Source of the DNA: Rosellinia necatrix
Taxonomy: Eukaryota > Ascomycota > Sordariomycetes > Xylariales > Xylariaceae
Direction of reading: 5' to 3'
Assembly (NCBI GenBank): GCA_021209875.1
Contig: JAGYVD010000007.1
Location: forward strand, 2,728,001 to 2,792,000
DNA: 64,000 nucleotides
A model generated the notes under the pieces. It did no database searches. It saw only the letters and a list, made by a program, of their open reading frames with translations, and was not told where the DNA came from. Position numbers and translations under genes: made by a program. Below, in pieces: positions 35,958-47,012 of this stretch; position 1 is the stretch's first letter, and the number at the start of each line of letters is the position of its first letter.

Positions 35958-38900
35958 CAAGTAAGTGCTTAGACGAGCGCCACTTTGCAGGCCAATCCTT
36001 TGACTCATCAATCACTTGGCGCACTAGAGGCCGACCGCTTGATTGAGAGTGGCAGTACCCGGACTGATCAAATTACCATCTCATGTCATAGACACCTGTA
36101 GAAGATTCCGTAAATTAGAGATCTAAAATAGACAAGGGGACGCCCTTCGAAGGAAACCGATTGGGTCGCGCGTGTTGTGGGGTTGCAAGCTCTGATGGAG
36201 GCTTATCCAGCACGGCATATCCCATCCCAATAGTTGAGCATTCCCGGACGGAACATATACATGTTGAGGCCACGTGAGTCGTAATTGTATATACTGGGAG
36301 GTTGGGCACTGCCTAGGCAGCCAACTGACCCTACGTCCCTGCCATAAATACTGATACATAACTATAGTTAGTTAATTATATCATATCTTGTAGATAAACC
36401 TCGGCCCACAACAGGGACACAGCATTGCCAGAGTAAACATCAAAGTATATACATAACAGACCTTATATATATGTAAACAAACATGCATAGCATAAGATTA
36501 AGCCAATCAGCTCTGCTCGCTAAGTGAAAAGTGTTCTTTCCAGGGTTGGATCTTCGACTTGATGATGCGACGTCAGGCAGCAAAACACTGTAACGGTTTC
36601 ACGACGATAGCGTACATTACTATTGATTCTAGTGGATTGAGGCTTATAACAAGACGTGTAATGCAACGCTACCAACATGGTAGGGGGCATTGCTGGGTGG
36701 CTGGGTGGTTCTCCAGGGTTCTTTAGCAGTCTGCCAGTCAGACACGCACTTCTTATTTAGCGTGCTCCCGGATATTAGGCAGCCTACCATACACGTGATC
36801 TATAGACGGGACTACATGCCATGAAATCCGGGCATTTTGTGTGTATCCTTTGGTGTACGGACACGATAGTTCTCGCGCTGTGCCCCCGAGGGCTGCCGAG
36901 GGTTGCTGGTACTCCTATCTCCATTCTCTGGCAACTTCTGAACCTCTTCTGGGCGGCCCGGAGGCCAAGGGCTAACAAGAACCTCTATAGGCTTCCCATC
37001 CGCGTTAAAGTCGGATTCCCGCGCCATGATGCGTCTCTCGCTTCATCGGCACTTCGGATACGTAAACGATCTCACGTCCTTCGCCTGCCTCGATTCTGCT
37101 TACTCTGCGAGACCACTAAGGGGGCGAATAGCAATAAGCGCCATTCCAGCGTAGCCATAGCTGACGGATTCCCTCCTAGCCCTTCGCCAAACAGTCGATT
37201 GCTCATATCAATAACCTAAGCACTCTAAGCGCTTCGAGTTCCTAATGAAGGGGGCCCCTATTCCTCCTCAGCAGGCTTCATACTCAGTGGATGTGTGGTG
37301 TTATGAATATTCATCCTAATGCTCAATCTCGTGTCACATATCGGTCCTATGCCTATCCTTCAACACTTTTCTCCGCAAACGCCGCCGCCGTTATCCCACA
37401 TCTGTGGGTTGGGAAACACTTCCTACTTCAGTTGAAGAGATGTGACATATGCAGCATGCTAAGGGCGCAACTACCCTCCACTTTATATACTGTTGTGTTC
37501 TACGACTCTCTATCGCGACCCTATCAGCGTTATTATATCATAGTCGTGCCAATAATTTAACGGCCACGGTTTATCGATGCCTGTTTTGGATAGTTGTGGC
37601 GGTTAACACCAACGGACCGGCTATGTTTAGGTCAATGAACCACTCGTCGCCTACGTATTGGTTTATATCTCTTGGCCGGCAGTTGAACAGAACCACGAAC
37701 GCGAAGCCCCTACCCCTAATGATAGAAGGGAAAAAAGGAGAAAACATTATTGAAATATGAGCTCTTGCCTTGGGATTCTCTGCCAAAGACGCAAATCCAG
37801 GCCTAGATGCCATAGAACGAAGTCCCGGTCCCGGTCCAAACACTATATATGTAAGGTTGAATAACTAGCGAATGCCCGAAGGAGAGATTTTCTCTCTTTG
37901 TGTCATCCTATTCGTCATTTTTGCAACGATCAATAATCCAAACTGTGACACTAGGGCGATCCAGGTTCCCGCTTGTTCCACTCCGATTCTCTCCAGAACC
38001 CTCCCATCAATTTATACCTGGCCAATCCAAAACCCGACGACACCAAATCCTTCATTGTATACCCTTATCCCTCTATGACTCAATACCCTACGACTATTTT
38101 TCATCGTCGCGATTCCACCCCTTTATGATAATATGAAATTAGTCAAATGAATCCGTCGATTATGCTGAAAGTAGACTGAAGAGCGTTACCGCCCAAAATA
38201 ATAAAGGACTGGCAGTCGCTTCCTTGCCCCATACAGCCCATGTTGCAACCATTTCACACAAAGGTTGCGAGGTATGCCAGGGCATTTTGTTACAGCACTA
38301 ACACCCAACTAACACCAGTCCCCTACAGAAGTCCAAGAATCAATCGAACACTTTATTAAGCCCCAGCTATCTACTAAGCTTTGGCTTTTTTCTACTCGCT
38401 CTGCGTCCTAGTTACCCTAACACGCTGATTCCCCTTATTAGTCTAATTCACCGTTCCCATTCGGATATGAACACACAGGTTTTAAGCAGGAGTCCAATGT
38501 TAACCGAATTACACTTTGTGAGTATCTGTAGTTTAGGTTGTGCCGGAAGGTTTACGTCGGGGTGGTATTTACGCGACACCAAGCACCCAAACTTTGACTA
38601 TAAATGCTAATTTACATGCAAGTGTCATTAGGAGTGACGACGCCCAAACATGACAAAACCAGAGATCTGCCATCCGGGTATTTCATGGCACTGCATTTCC
38701 ATCCGTCTACTGTCGAGGGTATATTGTAGTTCTCACATGTCAACCATGTTGCTCAAAATTGAGGGCTCCAAGAACTATATTTGCCCAAAGGTTCTCAAAG
38801 TTGACCAGGGTGTTGCGCGTTATAGTATTTCCTCGCTATTAGTCTATGAGTTGTTGAAGGTAGTTCTATTTGAGCTTTGATACGCATGTTTTGGTGTGGC

Positions 38901-40070
38901 TATAAAGACGTAGGGTGTTGGCTCTATCATCGTCCTCAAGGGTAAGCCGTGGGCAAAAGGGGTATTCGTTTTTGTGGAGAAAGGGTAAGTAACAGGGCAC
39001 GTGACGGTTTCATAGGAGCCATCCGTACTGCCCTAGACTCAGTTTAACGACAATCCTTTTTGCTATAATTTCCGTGGTCATAGATATAAATGACAATCTA
39101 CAGATTCACGAATGAAATAGCTTTGTCGCAGTTATACTACATAGTTGTCAACAAGTGGTAAAATAATATGATTCTACTATATCAAGGTTGAGCCGGAGGT
39201 ACTCCTCGCAAACATAACCGGGAATCCTGGATACATACCATGTGCAAATCTTCGTAAATCAGTTCTAACATAGCGCGACGAGTGTTGGCAAAGGTTATTG
39301 GTAGAGTTGGAAGTGTTCCGGTAGGTAGCTCCAAGGAGCCAACTATGATTAGTGAGGTTCACAGGAAGTCTCAGGCTTGCGCAGTGCTATCTCGGCTATT
39401 ATAGGTGTCTTCATACACTCCAATAAGGTTCACGGGTCTTTCATGGCGAGTCACGCATCCAATAAGGAATGACCAAGGCTGTCTATAATGGGAAAGGGAT
39501 TATCGTGGTACGAAGGCCACGGTCAAGGAGGGCAAGCCAGTGGCATTTCATGTCACCAGCCAGTCAACTTCGGTCGTGGGGGCGGGAGCCGGTAAAGCTT
39601 GACGATTAACCCAACAGCTAACGGGAATTCTTCGCTTCTATGTACATAGTACAACATTTAAGAGTTCGTGGCTTAATTATAATTCTGGGCTACATGACCG
39701 GACAGCTGAAGACGCCTCGCATAGCCGTGGACAATGGTTAAATAAGAAGCTAGAACCATCAATCATCTGACTCAAGAAGCAGTTCAAACTAGATATACCG
39801 AGACGAACTCCTTTATTTATTTGCTATAGTACGTTCTATACGCTAAAAGAAGCGCGAAATGGGTGTCATTATAAATCTCGTTATTATCTTATACTATAGG
39901 TCCCAGGTGGTAGGGACCACGCAAGCCACACAATGCACCCCGTGACTCTATGCACCTGTATTCTAATGCATGAAAATGCAACTCCCCCAGAACGCCGAGA
40001 ATGCAGATGCTCTCATGCCCCCCAAACCTGGTATGCAGTCATAAATACCCTCGTCGCAATTGACCCCATC

Positions 40071-41299
40071 TTAAGCCTGCCCGCTAGGCGGTGGCTGATC
40101 CTCGTCGGTGGCGGCAGGCGGCGTACCCTTGTGTCTTGAATACAGGCCGTACACGCTCTGCTGGCCCTTGGACGCGATTTTCAGGTCCACGAACCGCGCC
40201 TCCGGCAACCTCTTACCGGCCTTGATGCTCTCTAGAACCCACTATTTAAAAAAAAAAAAGGAAAAGAAAAACCAACCGAGAGTCAGTAATTATTGCTATC
40301 CATCGCAAACAATTCGATACGATGATGGGGGGTAACAAAAGTTGGCGAGGGAGGGAGGGAGGGAGGGAGGGGGGAAGAAGGAGTCAGAAAACAAGAGACT
40401 CTGGACTAGCTACTGACCTGAACGCTGACATACTTCACACCGGGGCCGCCGAGCTTCGAGATCTCCTTCTGTAGCTTCCCGCCAGCCAGGCCGCCGCCGG
40501 CACCGCGGCCGTAGCCCCCGGGGGCCGCGGGCCGGCCGAGGACGACGTGCGTGACCTTGCGACGCCCCAGGTGGCTGGACATGCTGCCGCCGTGCTCGGC
40601 GAGCACGTGCCTGAGCTTGTGGTCGGAGATGAGCGGGTGCGTGCTCCCGTTGAGGTACACGACGACGCCGTCGAAGATGCGTCGCCGTTGTTGTTGTTGT
40701 TGTTGTTGTCGTCGTTGAGGAGGTTCCTCCTCACCGCCATCCATCGCCGTCGCCACCGTACTATCGTCGCCACTACTCCTCCCCTCACGTCGACTTTCCG
40801 GGCGGCGCGCCTCCATCATCATCGTCATCGTCGTCGTCCTCCCAGAAAGCGGCGGCGGCGGCGCGAACGACGATGATGATAATGATGATGACGATGTCTT
40901 CATAGCGCCGGGGTTCGCCAACATGTCGAGGACGGAGCAGCGCGCGCTGCGCTCGCGCGCCGTGGGGGTCACGATGGCGCGGGCGCGCGGGTCCCAGTGC
41001 GCCGAGCCCTCGCCCGCGGTATCGGACATGTGCCCGTCGCCGCCGCCGCCGCCGCCGCCGGCACCGCCGGCGAACTGGCCCATGAGCTTCCGGTTCCGCA
41101 AGTCGCGCCAGCCGGTGCTCGCGCCCAGCGCGTTCTCGGCGCGCTGGTGGCCCGTGGACGAGGAGTTCCAGGGGTCGAAGGCCCGTCCGTAGACGGGCTC
41201 GGCGGCCCTCCTAATACCACTGCTACTGCTACCACCATTATTACTACCACGACCAGCAGAAGCGGTGGTGGTGGTGGTGGTGGTAGCAGTAGTAGTAGC

Positions 41300-41331
<32 letters not shown>

Positions 41332-41395
41332 CCGCGGTCGGGGCGGGGGCGGGTGCCGCTTTTGACGACGACGACGACGATGGCGTCGAGGGCAT
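40071..41395 (-). CDS. BRCT-domain protein, two exons
   Basis: Exon 1 is 41395-40418 and exon 2 is 40241-40071, predicting 382 aa. The 176-bp intron (40417-40242) has donor GTCAGT, a CTGAC branch motif, a long pyrimidine tract and acceptor TAG. The start is the first in-frame ATG, with A at -3; the frame further upstream has no ATG. Residues 1-60 are Ser, Pro/Ala and poly-Thr low complexity. Residues 73-108 form a conserved-looking block (FDPWNSSSTGHQ...GWRDLRNRK). A Gln run precedes the BRCT domain at about 238-350: IFDGVVVYLNG, then HVLAEHGG, then KVTHVVLG. The key Trp327 opens exon 2 in WVLESIKAGKRLP. The BRCT most resembles the Rev1-type class; such domains bind phosphopeptides or PCNA and act in nuclear DNA-damage responses. 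No polymerase domain is present, so this is a stand-alone BRCT protein of unknown specific role. Confidence 0.85.
41262..41332. repeat. (GTG)n/(AGT)n microsatellite inside the BRCT gene
   Basis: A GGT/GTG tract passes into a long AGT tract. On the coding (minus) strand it is read as ACC and ACT and yields the poly-Thr segment near the protein's N-terminus. Length changes in multiples of three would alter the protein without breaking frame. Confidence 0.85.
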
Positions 41396-42018
41396 GGTTA
41401 GTGTAGGGTAGCGTAGTGTAGTGTAGGATAAACACGGTAGATGCCTATGTATGTAGATAGATAGGTAGATTGGCGGGTGACGTGATGTGATGTGACGTGG
41501 TGTGCGCTTAGGCGCTCCCGCCGTGGTGAGGGTTGTGGTTGTGGTGGAGCGGAGAGGCGGATAGGGGATCCCGGAAAGGCTGCGAAGGCTCAAATGACTG
41601 ACTCGCCGATGAGCAGGGAACGGGGGACCAGAGTGAGATTAAGCGATGTCACCGCGTCCGGGATGCCTCGTTATCTTTTCCCTTTGCGCTCGATGGTCCA
41701 CATTGTCGTTGCGTTATTTTGAGATGGCCCAGAGTTGTGGTACGTTATGTATGTACGTTTGTTCGTATGGCGTATGGATGTAATGTATGTGTGTATGTAT
41801 GTATGTATGTATGTGTTGTGGTATCTATGGATAATAATGGGAGTCGTTGTTTCCAAAGCAAATAAACGTAGCATTGGCTACTAGGCAACGGGAGAACCCA
41901 CCCTGTAGTTAAGCGCTATGCACGCTAACAGGACTCTCGCTCTCCGTAACTCGCTGCGGCCACGTGACCGCGGGCTTGTCCATGTCTCGGCTCCTCTTTT
42001 TTTTCTCCCCCCTTCGAC

Positions 42019-42092
42019 TTTTTTACTGGGGGGGGGTTTTTCACTGGGCTTGCACTGGGTTTTTACTGGGTTTTTACTGGGTGTTTACTTGG
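42019..42092. repeat. TTTTTACTGGG minisatellite
   Basis: Around six imperfect copies of an 11-bp unit, TTTTTACTGGG and variants (TTTTTCACTGGG, CTTGCACTGGG, TGTTTACTTGG). It lies between the divergent BRCT gene and the possible mitochondrial-precursor exon. Confidence 0.75.
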
Positions 42093-42293
42093 AGATAAGA
42101 ATTAGGGCTGCATTGCGCTCGCTCCATGCCACAACTCATCCCGACTCGACATCTGCCCTCGATCTCCCTCCGTCTCGTGACCATGACGCTCCATTGTGGC
42201 TGGCTGGCTAGCCGTTCTGCTGTCTGTTTGTCCGTAACGTGTTGCATGTTTGTTCGACTATCAAACAATAAAAGTCCGGGTCCCGTGTTCTAG

Positions 42294-42524
42294 TCCCCCT
42301 ACGTTAGCCTGGCCTTGGGCTTCGTTTCTTTTTCCGCTGCCAAGCCTTTTGCTCGGACGGCATTGCGTGCAGCACTACCCAGGCGGCCTGCGCGCCGTTT
42401 CGAATCCACCCGCGCCACGAAAATCCGTACATTACCACCACCGGGCCAGCAGCAGCAACCAGCAGCGCCAGCAACCAGCAACAACCAGCAACAACCAGCC
42501 AGCACCGAGCAGCCCTCGATAAGG
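42294..42524 (+). CDS. Possible first coding exon of a mitochondrial precursor (weak)
   Basis: The frame is open from 42294 and reads like a matrix-targeting presequence. It is rich in Ala, Arg and Leu with no acids until an RRFEST motif, the classic peptidase-cleavage neighbourhood, followed by a Gln/Pro/Ala linker. At 42525 a GTGAGC donor follows AG, so splicing into a later exon is plausible. Against it: no ATG lies in frame after the TAG at 42291 (the in-frame ATG at 42246 is separated by that stop), and I could not find a convincing second exon in the next 2 kb. It could be a decayed gene, or an internal exon whose start lies upstream of an acceptor such as TTCTAG or CGTTAG. Confidence 0.3.
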
Positions 42525-42830
42525 TGAGCACCATCCACCCCCCCCGACCCTCTCTCCTACCCCCCAGCCAATCGGGTGCACGCGATGCGAAGCGACAGCA
42601 CGCCAGGAAGGCCCGGGGATCATCGATGTAGGGACGTCTTGGCCAAGACCTTTGCCCTCCCCTACCCTACCCACTTGGGCTCTCTCCCTGTCCACATTAC
42701 CTACCTACAGCGGTAGGTCTATCCTTCCTCGCCCACAATAGCAATAATAACAGTCGCCGTTAAAATGCACCAGGGAGGGGAGGAGGGGAAGGAAGGGAAG
42801 GAGGGGAAGGAAGGGAGGGAGCAAGTACGG

Positions 42831-42915
42831 TAGCAGCAACAGCAACAGCAGCAGCAGCAGCAAGCAGCAAGCAACAGCAACAAGCAACAAGCAACAAGCA
42901 ACAAGCAACAGCAAG
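42831..42915. repeat. CAGCAA/CAAGCAA repeat tract
   Basis: A run of CAG, CAA and GCAACAA units directly downstream of a GGGAAGGA purine tract (42774-42822). Both are low-complexity sequence of a kind often found within fungal introns or UTRs. Confidence 0.8.
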
Positions 42916-43315
42916 GAGCACAGGAAGTGGGCTGTGCGTTTTGGCGCGCACATCGCGGGTTACATTCCTTTCGATGGACGGGTCTCGTTTCATGGTGGAC
43001 GGAGTGGATAGGCTAGTTGGTGGAGGGTTGCAGTGGCGGCGGGCGATGGGCCCATGACACGACGACAGATGGGAGGATGGGTGGTGGTTTGTTTTGGCCT
43101 ACCGTGCTAAGCTGAGGGATACCCAGCAGCTCGCTCATCCGCCGCGCGCGCTCAGCGAACATGACTGACTGACTGACTGACTGACCGTCGCTCGATCGTG
43201 ACCCTCACGATGCCGCCTGCTCGCCCTTCCCGCCAGCCAGGGACGGGATCGAGGGGCACCTGTGCACGTGTGCGCGTGTCTATGCTGATGCTGCCGCGTG
43301 CGTGGGTAGGTGAGT

Positions 43316-43433
43316 ATTGTACGTATGTATGTGTGTATGTATGTATTATGTATGTATGTAGGTGTGTATCGTACTATGTATGTGTGTATGTATGTATGTA
43401 TGTATGTATGTATGTATGTACACTATGTATGTA
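43316..43433. repeat. (TATG)n microsatellite
   Basis: GTATGTAT units broken by GTGTG and GTACTATG interruptions. They create long spurious Tyr/Val/Cys/Met frames on plus and His/Thr/Tyr frames on minus. Confidence 0.85.
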
Positions 43434-44015
43434 TCGTCATTTCCTGAACGTCCTGAACCCTCGTCCCCGGTTCGATGCCGCGATGCCATGCCATGCGATG
43501 CGCGAATTGAGGCCTGGGTTCGCTGGCCCTGGTTCGGGACCGTGGTTGAGTTCCCCGCAAATTCATGCAAGCAGCACACGGCCTCCCGTCGACGTTTCTT
43601 CATGCATTCGACTCTCCGCGCCGCATACTTGCAAGGAGTGTGCTACCACAGCAGGTAGCAGCCGGGCTGAAGGGACCCTGCCGCTGCTAGTGCACAGTCG
43701 AGGGCTAGCGGGAGGGGAAGGGAAGGGAAATGGATTGGGAAATGGATTGGGAGATAGATTGGGAGGGGAGGAGGAGGGGGGGGGCGAATAAGCCAAAATT
43801 CATTGCATACGGTAGCATGTACTTGTATATTCGGGGGTGGTAACATGCATCATCGCTGCACTCCAACCTCTCCCCTTGATTCATGATCTCACTTCGCCTC
43901 TTCCCCGGTGCTTACATACTTGATCATTCTCACGCCTAGCCCTAATACCGCTAGTCGAATTGCCAGCCTTGCCAGTGTCTTATCATCCGAAAGGGGCTTT
44001 TTTATTTTTATTTTT

Positions 44016-44027
44016 ATTATTATTAGC

Positions 44028-44085
<58 letters not shown>

Positions 44086-44088
44086 TTT
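44016..44088. repeat. (ATT)n microsatellite
   Basis: About 20 uninterrupted ATT triplets after a single AGC interruption, ending in a T-rich run. It is the longest pure trinucleotide tract in the window. Confidence 0.9.
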
Positions 44089-44388
44089 TATCTTTTCTTG
44101 CGCCAACTGACAATCCTTTTCCCCGGCCATCAGGTTTTGCGGCACGGTGCGTCATAATGGGACGATACCAATACTAGGTAGTTATAGATCCTGTGGGTCT
44201 ACTTGTACGTATGTATATATGTTCACTAACTACTACTATTACTATGATACGTGCCTGCAGCGGCCCCCTATGGAAAAACCATCGCATCGAGCTGGTGGCG
44301 GCGGGCGATGGAGATACCTGCCTGGGTAGGTGGTTGTACACTAGTGAGCGTGGTATTGGTATAGTCCGTCTGGCTATGATGCATGTAT

Positions 44389-44453
44389 GGTATGTATGCA
44401 CGGTATGTATGCACGGTATGTATGCACGGTATGTATGCACGGTATGTATGTAA
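44389..44453. repeat. 13-bp minisatellite, five units
   Basis: GGTATGTATGCAC is repeated four times without change (44389-44440), plus a fifth diverged unit, then GTATG-type sequence to about 44490. The uniformity of the units suggests recent expansion. Confidence 0.85.
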
Positions 44454-46971
44454 GGTCTGTATGTACGGTATGTATGTATGTATGTATGCGTGCCCTTCAA
44501 ATATGCAAGCCCATCAGTGCTCCCGCAAGTCTGGGGTTCATGCAGCGAACCTGGGCGATGTTCTTCGTGTGTCGCCGCTGCGCTGCCGCTGCGCTGCCGC
44601 TGATTGCTGATGTGCTGGCAGAAACAGGCTAGAGCGATCACTTCAGGGGGGCAGGATCTCGTCGGCGGGACCTCTCGTTGGGGTAGGTAGCCCAGTCGTC
44701 GACCGACTCGGGTTCCCCTTCCGAATAAGCTTCTGTTCTGTGCTTTGTTCCGTCGTCGTAGGCGCGCAGGAGTCCGCCGCCGTGCATTGTTTTTACCGGC
44801 ATAACAGGCATCGCCACGTTCTAGAGATGTACGGGGATGGGCATTGTTCCCGCATGTGCGCTACGCTGGCAATGCCCGCCCCTACAGTAACTACTGTATC
44901 ATGGGGCGAGGGTTCGAGACCCTGGATTTTAATTCGAGGGATGCGAAATACATCAGCGGAGGGTAGTGAGACACGCGCAAACCGAATTCTTGATCGAGTG
45001 TTCCCGATTCGTGATCGCTGAGCTGTCACATTCGGACCCTCGTTTGTCTTTCAATCATAGATATCTCTACCTGAGACTACCTACTGGCCATCCATGTATT
45101 GAGGACCTGTCCTCGTCAGCTAGATAGGCCGTGGAGATGCCCTCGGTTGGGAACGGAAGATTAGTTCGTTAGCCATACAGTAATCAGAAGCCGTATTCCT
45201 CGAGCCGGAGCTGGGGTCAATCAAAAAGCGCGCTTAAGGGTGGTCTTGTTGTCAAAATTAGCAATCCTGGTTCATACAAGGGCGGCACTCCTGGATCCCT
45301 TGTAACTAACTACTAAACTAACTACTTGACTAACCACGAAGTACTAGATAACTACATACTACGTAGTGCGGGTATGTATGTATTTATGTATGTATTTATG
45401 TATATATTTATTGTATGTATTCACGTAACTATGTGTGTATGGTATGTATGTACGTTACCCTCAGCTTGTAATATTTGTCACAGATAAAGCTATTGTTACC
45501 AAAGGGTACAAGACATCGGTCCCGTATATCCAGCGGGGAAGTCAACCCATCCTGGGCCGTTCCTATTCGCTGTCGGCTATGTATGTAACTACCTAGGTAC
45601 TCTTCAACCTAGTGTACTTGTACTCAGCTGGGGGCAGGCATCGATAGAAGGGTGACCATTGTGGTAGCAAGAATCTCGTCTGGACTTGATTCTAGCCCTA
45701 GGATGTATCCCGTCGTTGAGGCGACGGCAAGTTGGAGGACTGGGTTGAGGTTTTACAACAGGTATTTGGGAGATTGTCACCCATGATTAGCGACATCACA
45801 TATGCGGATCATACTTGCTTCTGCTTGCTGCTGGTGGCCGAGCAAAGAAGGCTGCGGCGCCGCTTCCCGTCCATGTACGAGCTAGGGGCGGCTGGGTCGT
45901 TGCATGGTAACGTTGATGAGGTTCCAGGCTGGCTGAATCTTGGCTGCGGTGGCTCCTTGGTCGTGCTAGCACTGTCCTGTCCTGTCCTGCGCCTGTCCTG
46001 TCCTGCCCGTTCTCCCGCTACCGCGGAGGGGGAGCCGTCGCGACGCACGCCCGAAGGCGAATGGATGGCTAGACTTCGGGTGTAGAGTTTTAACTCCCTT
46101 CTTTCTTCGATTCCGTGCGGAGACCTTGGCGCGTAACGCACGGCTGTAGGCAAATTTTACGACCGTCTCCTTAATCGAACCCTCATGAGTGGCTCGGTGT
46201 CTCGTTGCGATCCTCAGTAGTTACAGAATACCGTCCCGCCTGCGCCGTAACCTCCTGGGTCTTAGAGAGAAGACGCTGTGGCTGCCCATATGCAATTAGT
46301 TATAGTGACCGCGAGATGCTGGTGGTCCGTGTTGGACAATGCGATGAGCATACGGCAAATAACTAGTGTAAGATACCGTAGTTACTAGCGTCGCAAGTAG
46401 TGCATAACATAATCAGAGAGGATTAGGCGCGGGCTGCAAGCAAATGGGCATGATCTATCCATCCCATGTCCTCTTCCGCCGCTAGTAATGTAGGGTGCGG
46501 ATATGTAGCGGTAATCCTGCCCGTGGTGTACACACACGTACATGCGTCGCACATTAGCACAACAGGCGACTGCTGCGGTAGCTGTGGGATGCTAGTGTAG
46601 GGTTGGCATACAGATGGACGACCAAGCTAGCCCACGGCTCATGCACGATGTGAGATCGAAACCGATTGACTCGCAACAACGTTGATCACATCCCGAGATC
46701 ACCATCAAGAGGAGGCTTACCACCGGTATCAGGACAGACCCATTGGTCGCCGGCGGCTCGTGTAGGGCTAGTGTGCTTCTTGGGGGAGCCGAGCGCGTGA
46801 AGGCGCCCAGACGTCTTACACGGTTTGGTCCTAGTGAGACGGGCTGCTATACTTAGTATTATCCTTAACTTTAAAGTATACACCGAAGTGGCTGGAACTA
46901 GAGGGTGGGTGAGCGCTGGTTTGTCTCCGGACGGTCCTCGAGATGGAATCCATGTCTCTTATGAATCGCGT

Positions 46972-47012
46972 TCACGGATCACGGATCACGGATCACGGAT
47001 TACGGATCACGG
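46972..47012. repeat. 7-bp tandem repeat ACGGATC
   Basis: About five to six copies of ACGGATC with one C-to-T variant (ACGGATT). Because GGATC contains the self-complementary GATC, every unit can pair with another in single-stranded form. Confidence 0.8.

Larger units (their letters stand above)
33870..40070. other. Intergenic, microsatellite-rich, no gene recognised
   Basis: About 6.2 kb. The region carries numerous CCTA/TAGG tracts and ACCTAGGT palindromes (34550-34770, 35019-35120, 35862-35957). Open frames up to about 130 codons (36821-37219 + and its antisense 36812-37027 -) show no motif. The frame at 37571-37843 (-) has a hydrophobic stretch around a FVVLFN motif that could be a gene relic. 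It lacks an ATG start and neighbours to splice to. Confidence 0.45.

Noticed and set aside
41396..41593. N-terminal 66-codon extension of the BRCT gene
   Set aside because: The frame has no ATG in this part (it begins at TTG). The first ATG, at 41395, has good context.
43198..43791. 197-codon ORF
   Set aside because: Much of it is GTAT/TATG microsatellite giving Tyr/Val/Cys/Met repeats. There is no domain and there are overlapping antisense frames of equal length.
44850..44935. Possible tRNA (GGTTCGAGACC T-arm-like sequence at about 44911)
   Set aside because: The T-stem is only four pairs. No matching acceptor stem or D-arm could be laid out at the right spacing.
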